From positions 7,726,501 to 7,790,500 of the forward strand of contig NC_134031.1 of the NCBI RefSeq assembly GCF_964204645.1: a DNA stretch of 64,000 bases, given 5' to 3'. The notes below the pieces were generated by a model that saw nothing but the letters and a program-made list of their open reading frames with translations, was not told where the DNA came from and did not search any database. Both the position numbers and the translations under genes were made by a program. Positions 41,001 through 46,948 of the stretch are shown here, piece by piece; positions within the stretch are counted from its first letter, which is position 1; each line of letters begins with the position of its first letter. Origin of the DNA: Tubulanus polymorphus. Lineage: Eukaryota > Nemertea > Palaeonemertea > Tubulaniformes > Tubulanidae.

Positions 41001-44000
41001 AAAGATCAAAAAACGACATAGTTCTGGGCACTGAGTCCGTAAACGGAGTACGATAGCTCCAGTTACGGAGGACAGTTAGCGCATGCACAATACTGCCGGT
41101 GTGTGGGATCTGTTTAACTACTTATAGCTTTAACCTATCTAACCCTATTATAATGCCTCACCTAACCCCCTAATCCTAACCCTACACCTAACCCCAATCG
41201 CAACCCTTCGAACCCTCTAGACCCTAAATCCAAATATGTAAAATATGACTCCAGCAGGCATTTATTACTGATATAATATGATTTTAAGTGTTAAAATCAA
41301 TAAGGAACAAATAAATTTCATGTCATCTCGGTTGATCTCGGTAAATAACGTCATCTCGGTTATAAGGAGGACCGATTTTCTTTACTACGGATTCTACAGA
41401 AACTGAACCGAACACGGCCTACTTTCGTTTTCCAAAGAAACTTGCCACAGTAAGCACACCGATAAATGATAAGCAGGTGTTGCACATGTCGGCCGGAAAT
41501 TGTACTATAAAATATTTTTATGATTTCAAGTGTTAAAATCGATAAGGAATAAATAAATATGTTATATTTCATGTCATCTCGGTTGATCTCAATAAATTAC
41601 GTCATCTCGATAATGAGGACCGGCGGATTGAAAAGATCATTTACCGCATGATACAGTAGAATTCTGACTTGCAATATTGGGATTCGAAGGGCCATCCTTA
41701 TTACCGAGATGACGCAATTTACCGAGATGACATGAAATATAACAAATTTATATATTCCTTATCGATCTTAACACTTGAAATCATATTATATCAGTAATAA
41801 ATACCTTCTAGAGTCATATTTTTCTAGATATTTTGTAAAAAAAATTCGGTTAGCAATAAGATTTCGTTGAATTTGATTGATTGACGATCTCATCTCGGTA
41901 AAGTCAAAAGTTATTTTTCTACAAAAATATCTGACAAAATATGTAAAATATGACTCCAGCAGGCATTTATTACTGATATAATATGATTTCAAGTGTTAAA
42001 ATCGATAAGGAATAAATAAATATGTTATATTTCATGTCATCTCGGTTGATCTCGGTAAAATACGTCATCTCAGTAATAAGGATGACCGGATTCGAAAACT
42101 AAACTAAACTAGGGGTCCAGGGACACCATGCCCACTTGGGAAGTGGTTCCAAATGCTCAACAATCTAACAATTTCAATATTCAACGCCCCCTGGTGACCA
42201 TATACAGAATCCAATGACCTTGAAACTCACCACAATCATAGAACATGTCACGAACTATAACTTTGTAATCGATCATGGTAACAAAATATGCCTAGGTACC
42301 AATATAATAAGGAAATACTAAGTTATTCTACTATTCAACGCCCCCTGGTGACCATATACATTAACTAATGTCCTTGAAACTTGCCACAATCAAAGATGAT
42401 GTCATGAGCTACAACTTTGCAATTGATTGTGGTTACAAAATATGCATTGATACGAATATAATATAGAAATACTAAGATATTGCATTATTCAACGCCCCCT
42501 GGTGGCCATATACAATAACCAATGACCTTGAAACTCACCACAATCATAGAACACGTTATGAGCTACAACTTTCTAAATAATTGTGGTAACAAAATACGCT
42601 TAGGTATCAAATACGCTTAGGTACCTGTCTCAGGTATAAAACATCCCTTTCCAAAGAATACCCATCACAAATTGCAATGAGAAATGATAAACCAGTAGGA
42701 AGCTACAAGGCCAAAATTAACATTTTTGGGCACTAAAAAGGTCATAGGACGGCCATCTTGAGTCCGATCGACCCAATTTTTTTTATGCTGATGGGCCCTG
42801 GGGGAATTCACATATATCCGAAAGATCAAGGTAATTGATCGAAGCGTCTTCAAAATTTCCCTCAAAAAGTTCAAAAATGTGTAAAAAGTGCTGATTTTGG
42901 CGAACAACAATGGCTGCCAGTCGGCCATCTTGAATCTGACAGGGCCAGTTTTTTGGGCTGAAGATGTGTCTAGGGTAGATACATGTGTAACCAAAATATC
43001 AAGACATTACCTTGAAGTGTCTTCAAAACTTCCCAAAATAACTGGATTCCGTCTACGGACGGACGAACGAAAAGTGAACGCAATAGCCCGCTGGGACTAA
43101 AGTCCCAAGTGGGCTAAAAATCATAGAGTGCTTTACCTGCTGAACCACCACACGACTGGAGGTTGGGTGAGAATTTATATATAGCCTCACCTTACCCTAA
43201 CCCTATTCTTTCACGCATGCGCGTACGTAGATATAGTGCAGATTCCCCGTAACCTTAACTGGAGCCAATTTGTTCCATCACAGGCACTTGAATATGGGCT
43301 TTGACCTTGTTGGTGTGTTAAAAATGATTAAATTTATCGTAATCTACAATAAAAACACCAATGGGATTGCCATCTTAATTATCCATGATGCAACTGTTTT
43401 ACCCATGATCCAATGCGCATCCCTCGTCTAACTATACTATACAGAAAGGCTGGAAACGCTCCTATCTCCGTAATGCTTAATTCTACCCACAAACACCGGG
43501 ACAGATGACGTCACAGCAATCCCGAAGAGGCATCAGGAATTTTCAAAAATCAATTTTGTTGCCAGTTAAAATCTTTAATGGAGCTAAAACAGTGTCAATG
43601 ATTCCAAAAAAATCATCTACAATTGAAATTATGAGCGCTCCTTATATTTCAGGATTACATTTGACACTAAGGACGTACTTCGGCAATCATCGGCAGTGTT
43701 CAGATGTCCCGTTAATGGGTCATCCTTATTACCGAGATGACGTATTTTTACCGAGATGAAATGAAATATAGCATATTTATTTATTCCTTATCGATTTTAA
43801 CACTTGAAATCATGTTATATCAGTAATAAATACCTTCTAGAATCATATTTTACATATTTTTTTGATAAACAAAAATTTTGACTTCAAATACGTAAACTCG
43901 GTTAGCAATAAAATTTCATTGAATTTGATTGATCGACGATCTCATCTCGGTAAAGTTAAGTTATTTTTCTACAAAAATATCCGACAAAATATGTAAAATA

Positions 44001-44449
44001 TGACTCCAGCAGGCATTTATTACTGATTGATATGATGTCAAGTGTTAAAATCGATAAGGAATAAATAAATATGTTATATTTTATTTCATCTCGGTAAAAT
44101 ACGTCATCTCGGTAATAAGGATGACCGCCGAGCGGGTAGATTAAAGCATACGGAGATAGGATCGTTTCCAGCCTTCCTGTATAGTATAGTTAAACGACGG
44201 GCGCGCGGGTATGACTGCAGTTTAGGTGTCCCTAATGGTTATGTACCTAACCTTACCATTCCATATGAAAAAAGACCGGGTCGGGAAGAAAAGTGTCAAA
44301 CATACTTTTGAAACTGCAGTTTCTCCACCTAACGTTTCCAAGACTTTGTCAACATTTTTAACAATCCCCGGATATTCAATGTTCATATATCGCTTTTGCT
44401 CTATCGGAACAGATAGCCGTTCCTGCTGTTGTTGTCTATCTTGTTCCAT
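19854..44449 (-). CDS. gtf3c5: General transcription factor IIIC subunit 5 (TFIIIC63 / tau95 homologue), complete spliced gene
   Basis: I assembled ten coding exons on -: 44306-44449, 39043-39235, 37373-37523, 36405-36508, 34599-34741, 33455-33662, 31838-32013, 22027-22143, 21407-21575, 19854-20008. Each has AG/GT borders and the phases agree at every junction, giving 1560 nt and about 519 codons before the stop. Order and motifs follow the GTF3C5 family: YMNIEYPGIVKNVDKVLETL near the N-terminus, LKWRPKD, LYLPPQFFSR, YMYRPEP, RPIWSKN, TGPWRMMWIRHGYDPRKDPS, PPCRQTFYQICDIEVEEIQE, EREGWLLPDT, and an acidic Asp-rich tail. TFIIIC binds the A and B boxes of tRNA-type promoters and recruits TFIIIB and Pol III. 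The tau95-type subunit dimerises through its N-terminal part and contacts DNA with its C-terminal part. Introns are heavily invaded by transposons. A second copy of exon 1 exists at 49856-50014. Confidence 0.93.
20745..21176. mobile_element. hAT-like MITE in gtf3c5 intron 9
   Basis: The left end CAGGGATCTAAG and right end CTTAGATCGAACCCTG are inverted repeats of the CAGGG type. The interior is A+T-rich and carries inverted 'actagcc' words. It has no transposase, and no clean target duplication was found. Confidence 0.65.
21198..21253. repeat. Near-perfect 56-bp hairpin (minimal fold-back element)
   Basis: The left arm starts GGGGCCAGTTGCTCAAAAGT and the right arm is its inverse complement over 24 bases with one mismatch, around an 8-base loop (atagggta). 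It shares its terminus with the longer fold-back at 6467-6574, so it is probably a deletion derivative of that family. It lies in gtf3c5 intron 9. Confidence 0.8.
21407..21575 (-). CDS. gtf3c5: gtf3c5 exon 9
   Basis: The acceptor 'tttctgttctcag' precedes 21575; the donor ATAG|GTATAT follows 21407 (phase 1). It encodes EKECHEREGWLLPDTHEKAR, RIMYDIVEHLLPTSDNDP and a basic end HPLKKKGI. It corresponds to the family's CTERDGWCLPKT-type block just before the acidic tail. Confidence 0.85.
22027..22143 (-). CDS. gtf3c5: gtf3c5 exon 8 (acceptor abuts DIRS element)
   Basis: It encodes MSSFRFTTDIVPPCRQTFYQ and then CDIEVEEIQEMLHGNDGK, the strongly conserved PPxRQxFYQ(L/I)CD block. The donor is AAG|GTGAGT. 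The acceptor AG (22145-22144) is separated by only about three bases from the end of the DIRS element, so everything upstream of the AG in this 3' splice site is now DIRS-derived sequence. The reading frame is intact and phase 0 on both sides. Confidence 0.88.
22191..22313. repeat. DIRS left inverted terminal repeat
   Basis: It begins CCCTTTCCTATGGTTTTTGC and runs to CCGCCATCTTT, and is the inverse of 31391-31510 with only a few differences. A CRE-like TTACGTCA follows at about 22311-22318. The outer bases 22147-22190 are unique to this end and reappear, inverted, in the internal complementary region. Confidence 0.85.
22374..22455. repeat. DIRS internal complementary region
   Basis: This stretch is the inverse of the left outer end (22147-22205) joined at GTAATATTTCCG to the inverse of the right outer end (31500-31525). 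In DIRS elements this region templates formation of the circular intermediate. Its presence confirms the assignment and also defines both ends of the element. Confidence 0.85.
22465..23600 (-). CDS. DIRS tyrosine recombinase (frameshifted copy)
   Basis: The N-terminal SAM-like part is read in one frame (STVYDAKWSHFADWC ... YRSAISHTL, about 23230-23400). The catalytic part lies in another frame at 22465-23150 and contains LFLACSARRSEIHALSV, the first-Arg region of tyrosine recombinases, and SRDTVARWVHSLG. The switch of frame is near 23140-23160, so this copy probably makes no full-length recombinase. In the family the enzyme integrates the circular DNA copy. The ORF overlaps the RT/RNase H ORF in a different frame, as is usual in DIRS. 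Confidence 0.8.
23318..25489 (-). CDS. DIRS reverse transcriptase / RNase H polyprotein
   Basis: A long uninterrupted frame of about 720 residues. RT motifs in order: LISPALKELAEKGAIEPV, GWFSRIFMVPKATGGQRTVI, ASLDLKDAYFQVPIH, FRSLPFGLSTAPWVFTK and the catalytic box LFVYLDDWLIV. RNase H follows with RVFTDASHQGWGA, INFLEMLAVWKAL, WLATDNSTVRAYL and HLAGKRNVMADALSR. The C-terminal extension after ADALSR with DLFATRCNRRC and PFPDAEAWGVDAF is typical of DIRS. It reverse-transcribes the element RNA. The ATG at 25489 lies downstream of the gag C-terminus in an overlapping frame. Confidence 0.92.
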   Translation of the reverse strand: MPVGELARNFNNRVKPRPVVTVPVRIEARGRLQKGALPFGKTRNEFLGQVGGCLQQAATHWSDLFGDGWPSRVVSRGYRLRFLRRPRLMRSPPDMRPKPGQEALISPALKELAEKGAIEPVCNETSPGWFSRIFMVPKATGGQRTVIGLSSLNWHLDIPRFRMTKPKDVIQGLRPGQWAASLDLKDAYFQVPIHPKSRRFLRIKWKGRQFQFRSLPFGLSTAPWVFTKLVKSVQKVLQSRGVRLFVYLDDWLIVANSAQECREAMASVLDLVHQLGFRVNREKSQLTPAQQFTYLGMDFDPRIGKVFPSMVRVAKLQEAVAGVSTTPRTARYWSRLLGSISSMGLVVPLGRLKSRRLQPYWKGFWSQSKGNWEALIPVPPTDLSPDLQWWAATTNLRLGVSLAPLEAPVRVFTDASHQGWGAHLENRVKAGRWSRYEATNHINFLEMLAVWKALKFFHRRVEGHHVWLATDNSTVRAYLQNQGGTHSETLTGLSAKILLWCQTKGVSLTVAHLAGKRNVMADALSRRGQAIATEWVLHQEVADRVRGIFGNPLLDLFATRCNRRCPLFVSPFPDAEAWGVDAFSLDWSGMHAYAFPPTPVLPRLLDQIERSVNCNIVLVAPCWPAQKWFLPLLNLLCDNPRIPPNFPSLLSRGNFRHHPNSQWLNLLAWPLSSDPCQLQAFQNRLPPLLQDLSGHQQVPFTMPNGVILRIGVLQGKLIHAHPL
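26156..28481 (+). pseudogene. hAT transposase (THAP12/ZMYM1-like), single-base frameshift
   Basis: The ATG at 26156 directly follows a good 3' splice site (ttttttattttgcag), so a 5' leader intron is likely. Part 1 (26156-27893) has a TTF-type zinc-finger region (YCIYCCLFG), a first catalytic Asp in YSISADEKADTSHSEQLSVV, and TYDGAGGMAGAQSGCAARI as the second. Part 2 (about 27900-28481) has the hAT C-terminal dimerisation block YERANSELGLLKTYLRSTM. The two parts are in different frames; the change coincides with the AAAA run at 27867-27870, consistent with one extra A. Apart from that the frame is remarkably intact, so the element is young or the shift is a sequencing error. The related host proteins are domesticated relatives of this transposase. 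Confidence 0.85.
28482..29330 (+). repeat. Subterminal repeats of the hAT element
   Basis: Words such as TGTGCAAATGTAAA.ATGTTT and TTCTTTGTGTTGCCT recur: near 28694-28795, 28843-28915, 28975-29080 and 29140-29190. They form degenerate direct repeats between the transposase stop and the right end. hAT transposases bind repeated subterminal motifs, so these are candidate binding sites (inference). Confidence 0.55.
29515..31188 (-). pseudogene. DIRS gag-like ORF, frameshifted and cut by the hAT
   Basis: The N-terminal part (start at 31188, MPPPPKGQ) contains Cys/His-rich HDSCASCRRKSGQIC followed by CKICVVWSEDLW. The frame then changes within an Arg/Pro-rich stretch, and the larger frame (29515-30950) runs through an Arg/Ser-rich segment (RHRSRHDRRDTRKYL) to TDPPIGAFRSAYYAT, the typical DIRS gag ending. 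The very C-terminus, basic and Gln-rich, lies on the other side of the hAT near 25330-25523. The copy is therefore interrupted at least twice. Confidence 0.7.
30640..30850 (-). repeat. CCGGT/ACCGG-rich low-complexity run in gag
   Basis: Short degenerate repeats of GACCGG, AACCGG and their complements encode Arg/Pro/Val repeats in gag. The frame difference between the two halves of gag falls here, consistent with slippage in the repeat. Confidence 0.55.
31391..31510. repeat. DIRS right inverted terminal repeat
   Basis: Inverse of 22191-22313 (AAAGATGGCGGATTTCGCCGG ... GGCAAAAACCATAGGAAAGG). The outermost bases GTACAGTACTCGACGGAAAT (to about 31525) are unique to this end and are mirrored in the internal complementary region. 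Confidence 0.85.
31838..32013 (-). CDS. gtf3c5: gtf3c5 exon 7
   Basis: The acceptor 'gaattcag' precedes 32013; the donor CTG|GTAAGA follows 31838 (phase 0). It encodes SSFDTLSIGHKRSAFHYITP and a Ser/Thr/Gly-rich low-complexity stretch ending SSNDSDGKL. The KR..FHYITP words align with the KRSTYNYSLP-like part of vertebrate proteins. The next intron (22144-31837) contains the DIRS element. Confidence 0.85.
32148..33319 (+). mobile_element. Helitron-like (HINE/'pearl'-type) non-autonomous element with ~154-bp tandem core, copy 1
   Basis: The 5' segment AACTAGGGGTCCAGGGACAC precedes 'gcccacttggga'. Four core units follow, starting at CAACGCCCCCTGG (32224, 32373, 32527, 32681; spacing 149-154). 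A unique part holds 'ggctgccagtcggccatcttg' and 'ccgtctacggacgg', and a 3' hairpin GCCCGCTGGGACTAAAGTCC is followed by AAGTGGGCTAAAAA. Core tandem repeats of this length between conserved flanks are known in bivalve pearl/HINE elements. It lies in gtf3c5 intron 6, and no protein is encoded. Confidence 0.7.
33455..33662 (-). CDS. gtf3c5: gtf3c5 exon 6 (conserved RPIWS / GPWR core)
   Basis: It encodes MFEKRPIWSKNSLCYHM, then FIMPLVSYFMCTGPWRMMWI and RHGYDPRKDPSAKIYQTIDF, the most conserved block of GTF3C5/Sfc1. The acceptor is 'atgcattttccag'; the donor AAC|GTATGT at 33454 is strong and keeps phase with exon 7. If the donor is ignored the frame reads on 20 codons to a stop (ELEL end at 33393), which could be a truncated isoform but fits the family less well. 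Confidence 0.9.
33780..33960 (+). repeat. Helitron-like repeat, short internally deleted copy
   Basis: Has the same 5' words ('ctagggatggcca..aaggaagtggtt', 'caatattcaacatcc') and the 3' end 'cttaagtgggctaaaa' with only about one core unit. It lies between exons 5 and 6 of gtf3c5. Confidence 0.55.
34308..34569. mobile_element. hAT-like MITE (CAGGGCGGCCACTTG family), copy 1
   Basis: Starts CAGGGCGGCCACTTG and contains 'ttccctgact' and 'tgatctgctaagaat' words; it ends near AGTGGCC with a decayed terminus. A second copy with the better right end GTGGCCACCCTG lies at 39475-39728. Both are in gtf3c5 introns. Confidence 0.65.
34599..34741 (-). CDS. gtf3c5: gtf3c5 exon 5
   Basis: The acceptor 'gattgcag' precedes 34741; the donor GCT|GTAAGT follows 34599 (phase 0). 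It encodes ARHKRSHYTQLVYHVDKTIP, continues with MEPIPEAWDKIRSIM and ends EAAVERAKA. In the family this is the linker between the dimerisation region and the RPIWS/GPWR core. Confidence 0.85.
34862..35850 (+). repeat. Helitron-like repeat cluster, broken copies
   Basis: Two 5' ends of the family (near 34866 and 35613, AACTAGGGGTCCAGG) and several decayed core units (CCCCCTGGTGAACAT near 35278, CGCCCCCGGGAAACAT near 35406) are present. They are broken by unrelated segments: 35000-35210, and a 'cttaattcgg' inverted-repeat segment at 35440-35605. No gene is seen. Confidence 0.55.
36405..36508 (-). CDS. gtf3c5: gtf3c5 exon 4
   Basis: The acceptor 'cttatgatag' precedes 36508; the donor is G|GTTAGT after 36405. 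It encodes CDTPSQYMYRPEPKSRG and ends KNKNLIGVG, matching the conserved DTPVDYFYRPE-like segment of the family. Phase agrees with its neighbours (enters after AG of a split Arg codon, leaves with one base). Confidence 0.87.
37373..37523 (-). CDS. gtf3c5: gtf3c5 exon 3
   Basis: The acceptor 'attttag' precedes 37523; the donor CCAG|GTAGAT follows 37373. It encodes LLDFQYMPMTRTGDNSYKSL and then a segment ending TTLYLPPQFFSR, matching the family's DFQYL ... LYIPPPIFSR region. Entry and exit phases fit exons 2 and 4. This exon has no ATG-initiated open frame and would be missed by simple ORF finding. Confidence 0.88.
37548..38300 (+). repeat. Helitron-like repeat, copy in gtf3c5 intron 2
   Basis: Starts CTAGGGCTCCAGGGACACC and has core units at about 37622, 37775 and 37928. 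It then jumps directly to the 3' unique part ('gtgggggattcaaatata', 'gctagtcggccatc', 'ggattccgtctacgg'). The terminal hairpin is missing or diverged. It lies immediately upstream of exon 3 on -. Confidence 0.6.
38603..38713. mobile_element. Fold-back MITE (GGGCCAGTTTTATAGAC)
   Basis: About 111 bp folding into one long imperfect hairpin: the left arm GGGCCAGTTTTATAGACTGG continues to TTTAACCT, and the right arm AGGTTAAAGG runs to CCGGCCC. It has no coding capacity. Confidence 0.7.
39043..39235 (-). CDS. gtf3c5: gtf3c5 exon 2
   Basis: The acceptor is 'cgattttag' before 39235 and the donor is CAAG|GTAAAA after 39043 (phase 1). It encodes TYRSPSQRMELKWRPKDVYC and a charged stretch with KVKRKKKANGEYEYTAV, ending GTLNVTYRYQ. 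It corresponds to the dimerisation barrel region of the family's N-terminal half. The frame stays open past the donor for a few codons, which explains the longer open stretch to 38981. Confidence 0.88.
39475..39728. mobile_element. hAT-like MITE (CAGGG...GTGGCCACCCTG), copy 2
   Basis: Shares most of its interior with 34308-34569 ('tccctgacatgc', 'tgacttgatctgctaagaat', 'caatctca'). Its right end GTGGCCACCCTG is intact and the left end CAGGGGAGTCAC is diverged. It lies in gtf3c5 intron 1. Confidence 0.65.
39757..40965. repeat. Pair of ~100-bp direct repeats 1.1 kb apart
   Basis: 'cctcaaaatg.ggg.cgaaa.tta/tgacctta' through 'acggctaggtactagact' occurs at about 39757-39850 and again at 40865-40965 in the same direction. 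This could be a solo or relict LTR-like pair or a local duplication. The interior has no coding capacity that I can see. Confidence 0.4.
41234..42087. mobile_element. Cluster of long-TIR MITEs (GGTCATCCTTATTACCGAGATGACG family)
   Basis: A full copy at 41690-42087 has arms of about 140 bp beginning GGCCATCCTTATTACCGAG and ending CAGTAATAAGGATGACC. Two right-half fragments precede it (about 41234-41373 and 41518-41621), each with 'tgttaaaatc.ataagga' and 'atgtcatctcggttgatctc'. Another full copy is at 43718-44126. All are non-coding and lie in gtf3c5 intron 1. Confidence 0.75.
42108..43120 (+). mobile_element. Helitron-like element with ~154-bp tandem core, copy 2
   Basis: Nearly the same as 32148-33319: the 5' end AACTAGGGGTCCAGGGACAC, core starts at 42182, 42336 and 42490 (154-bp period), then the unique part and the 3' hairpin ending GTCCCAAGTGGGCTAAAAA. 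It lies directly after a MITE of the ATCTCGG family. Confidence 0.7.
43279..44206 (+). mobile_element. DNA transposon (CACAGGCACTT termini), left part only, with a nested MITE
   Basis: The left end CACAGGCACTTGAATATGGG is preceded by GTTCCAT (43272-43278). The interior is collinear with the complete element at 61790-63091 up to 'aaacgacgggcgcgc', then the match stops at 44206. The missing right end is found 5.5 kb away at 49694-49799, followed by the same GTTCCAT. A second MITE (43718-44126) is inserted within it. Confidence 0.8.
43718..44126. mobile_element. Long-TIR MITE nested in the CACAGG element
   Basis: Begins GGTCATCCTTATTACCGAGA and ends TCTCGGTAATAAGGATGACC, with inverted arms well over 100 bp. 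It is the same family as 41690-42087. The CACAGG element sequence resumes on both sides ('gtcccgttaatg' / 'gcgggtagatt'). Confidence 0.78.
44306..44449 (-). CDS. gtf3c5: gtf3c5 exon 1 (copy A, probable authentic first coding exon)
   Basis: It encodes the N-terminal segment with IEQKRYMNIEYPG and ETLGGETAVSK, ending at a GTATGT donor in phase 0. I chose the ATG at 44449 because it gives a short Gln-rich leader (MEQDRQQQQERLS) comparable with the family's N-terminus. An in-frame ATG at 44545 would add 32 residues of less convincing sequence. Exon 2 continues the family alignment exactly from this donor. A near-identical copy lacking the Gln-rich leader sits inside a Gypsy element at 49856, so this copy is taken as the original. 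Confidence 0.85.
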
Positions 44450-44880
44450 TATATGTTTTTGAACATTTCTAATTTTTAAGCACTGCGCAGCACAGGACGT
44501 GGAAGCTGCTTGAGCGCCAGGTGCAGCAAAATGAAAACTCGACATCTGTTATGCACGAAATGTCAAAATTCATTCATCGCGAAAATGCGGTTTCTTAGGC
44601 TTATATGGTTTTGCGACATCGTGATCAAAGGTAAAATCATGTCTTATCTTGAAATCGTGTTCCATTTTATCGTTTTTGATCATTTCTATGTCAGCACTGA
44701 GCAACATGTGGCGTGGAAGGTACGGAAGCGGCAGCTCTGCGAACAAAATGAAAACTGGACATCTCTTAAGGACGAAATGTCAAAATCCAATCGGGTCCAA
44801 TCGTCCTTAACCTGAAGGCGACCAACAACTCGGACTCCTTCGTTCTGGGTAGCGCGTCCTTATCGGTTCCAGAGTTGTTT
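44450..44880 (-). promoter_or_regulatory. gtf3c5: Putative gtf3c5 5' flank/UTR squeezed between exon 1 and a Gypsy LTR
   Basis: Only about 400 bases separate the proposed start codon from sequence that appears to be the 3' end of the Gypsy element. The stretch contains an imperfect direct repeat ('aaaatgaaaactcgacatct' near 44528 and a version near 44744). No TATA box or initiator is obvious. Assignment is positional. Confidence 0.4.
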
Positions 44881-44884
44881 CCGA

Positions 44885-45800
44885 AACTGGTCGAACTGAC
44901 TTGGACTCAGATATCCACTCAATAAAGACATAAGACCGTTATTTGTAAAACGTGACGATGCCATGTTTATTGCCTCAACAACGCACAATTTATAATTGGA
45001 ATGTTGCTCGCTACTCGTGCTCACTCATAATACTTGTAATACTTTTAATACTTGTAATACTTGTAATACTCGTGGATCCCTAGGATAAGGTCACAATATC
45101 TCACTAAAATGACGGCTCGTCAGCCTAATCATGTTCGACTAATATTTCGTACGAAATGTGGTTAACTCACGCTAGGAAAGAACATATATAAGAGGAGAGA
45201 GGGGGAGAGGTACAACTGTGAAATGAAATAAATAAAAGGCTTGAGTCTGAAGCGGAAATGTCAGTGACGATGGACAGATCCCAATATCTTAACCCCGGCC
45301 ACAGGGCCGACTCGATAACACCTCCTCTTGAACTACCACTACAGGGATGCTTCATCTTGGTTGGAATTCGCCTTCACTGGTGGTCCGACGCAGGGACTGA
45401 TCAGTTCCCTGGCCCTCCATTCATTCTTCGGGACGCTCATCTCCGGTCCTCTTAGGAAGTAACACATCAAGGGAAGACTTGGTTTCGACCTGGACTACCA
45501 CTGGCAGAATGGCTAATCGTCACCCGACAAATTCCGAGACTCAAGAGGTATAGTTAAACCAACGAATTATAATGCAATTAGAATGGTACTCTCACACCTT
45601 TCCCTAATATAATAACTCGAAAAAAGACCGCACGCAGCTTTGCTTACGGGTATAAATGCACAAAGCCTATTGACGGCACCCGACTAAAATAATAAAGGGT
45701 TAATTCTACCCATATGATATATACGCGGATTAACGTGAGAGGTAGCCCGAACGGTTAGATCCGGTAGGTTCATAATTCTAACGGCCAGACGGCTAAACTG
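44885..45800 (-). repeat. Probable 3' LTR region of the Gypsy element
   Basis: Read on - it has a TATA-like TTATATATG (+ strand 45184-45192) and, about 220 bases downstream, AATAAA (TTTATT near 44965 on +), the spacing expected for U3-R-U5. I cannot find the second LTR to fix the borders, so the extent is approximate. Orientation is the same as gtf3c5, whose first exon lies a few hundred bases downstream. Confidence 0.45.
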
Positions 45801-45821
45801 CATGATTGTCACAAGTTTAAA

Positions 45822-46913
45822 CTAGACTAGCTCGAAATATGAGCGACTGGGAGACTGAGAGGAATAACCCTCGCCGTGTCCCAGTCCCAGCATCACAATG
45901 ACAATACTTAATACTTTGCAATTTAATACTAGAACGGTCGATCGTCGATTGATAATACTATACGAGATATAGGACGGATAGCCCCGATTAACACAGGAAG
46001 GATTAAGGTCGAGGGGGGATGGATCTAGCGACAGGGTCGGTACCCGGCCAGCCTGCAGTCTCTGCAGAATCTCATCCTGCTTTCTCTTGTTTTCCAATCT
46101 ACTCCTTTCCTTCTCTCTCTTCGCCCTCTCCTCTTCTTCCAGTCTTCTCCTTCGCTCCTGCTGCTTACCCCTCTCCTCTACTACTTTCCTCCGATGCTCC
46201 ACGTATTCTGCGTTACGCCATTCACGACTGGCCGCCGCGATCTGTGCAGCCCGCTGGCCCCACGTTTCTTTTTCTCTCTTCCTCGTCTCCACTTCCGCCG
46301 TTTTCTTCTCGACTACCGTCCGCACGCATCCACCGATCCTCGCTCACTATCGCCATCTCCTCCATGATCTTCCCCACTTCACTCACACCGCCTTCCACAC
46401 CGACACACTCTCCCGGACCTGCTCCCTCCTCGCTCCTACCAGTATTCACTTCCTCTTTCTCTGTATCTTCGCTTTTAGTTACTTCCTCCTCTGTTCTCTC
46501 TTCCAATAGCTCCACTTCTACGCTCTCCAGCTCTTCAACTATTTTCTTTCTCCTTCTCACACTTCTCCTGGCTCTCCTTGCTCTTCTCGCTCACTTTCTC
46601 TCTACTCTCCTTCTCGCTTTCCTTCTTTCTCTCACTCTCATCTCCGCTCTTCCGCTTCTTCGTCAACGGCTCCCCGGTACTCTGACGTCTATCGGGCGTT
46701 CAGTCGCGAATTGGGACCTCGACGACCTTCACCGTGGTGTGGCGCCGTCCATCATTATGATCTCGACGAGCGTGGCGCCGAATTGAATCTGCCCGTGGGC
46801 CCACAGGTCGTACGCTTGTACGACACCCCTCCCGGGGAATGCAGTCACATTTTTCCTGATGCGACGATAAATCCGCAAAATAATCATGGCAACCGTGGCA
46901 CTTCTGTCGTGTC
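45822..46913 (-). pseudogene. Gypsy third ORF: C2HC zinc finger plus highly charged coiled-coil-like region
   Basis: Thirty-five bases after the pol stop codon there is a strong 3' splice site on - (cattttcttttcttgcag, AG at 46915-46914). The frame behind it encodes KCHGCHDYFADLSSHQEKC, a CX2CX9HX3C finger. After a frame change the sequence encodes long Glu/Lys/Arg-rich segments (ESERKKESEKESREKVSEKS; ERRRRLEEEERAKREKERSR). This ORF sits where env would be in a retrovirus but has no signal peptide or membrane segment. The splice site suggests expression from a subgenomic mRNA. Function unknown; the copy is frameshifted. Confidence 0.6.
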
Positions 46914-46948
46914 CTGCAAGAAAAGAAAATGGGGTTTGGTTGGTTTGG

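Noticed and set aside
41140-41230. CCTAACCC-like words suggesting interstitial telomere sequence
   Set aside because: The repeats are irregular (ctaaccc, cctaatcc, ctacacc) and not a TTAGGG array; likely simple A/C-rich sequence.
46019-46786. 255-codon Ser/Leu/Pro-rich frame on +, looks like a mucin or membrane protein
   Set aside because: It is the antisense of the Glu/Arg/Lys-rich third ORF of the - strand Gypsy element.
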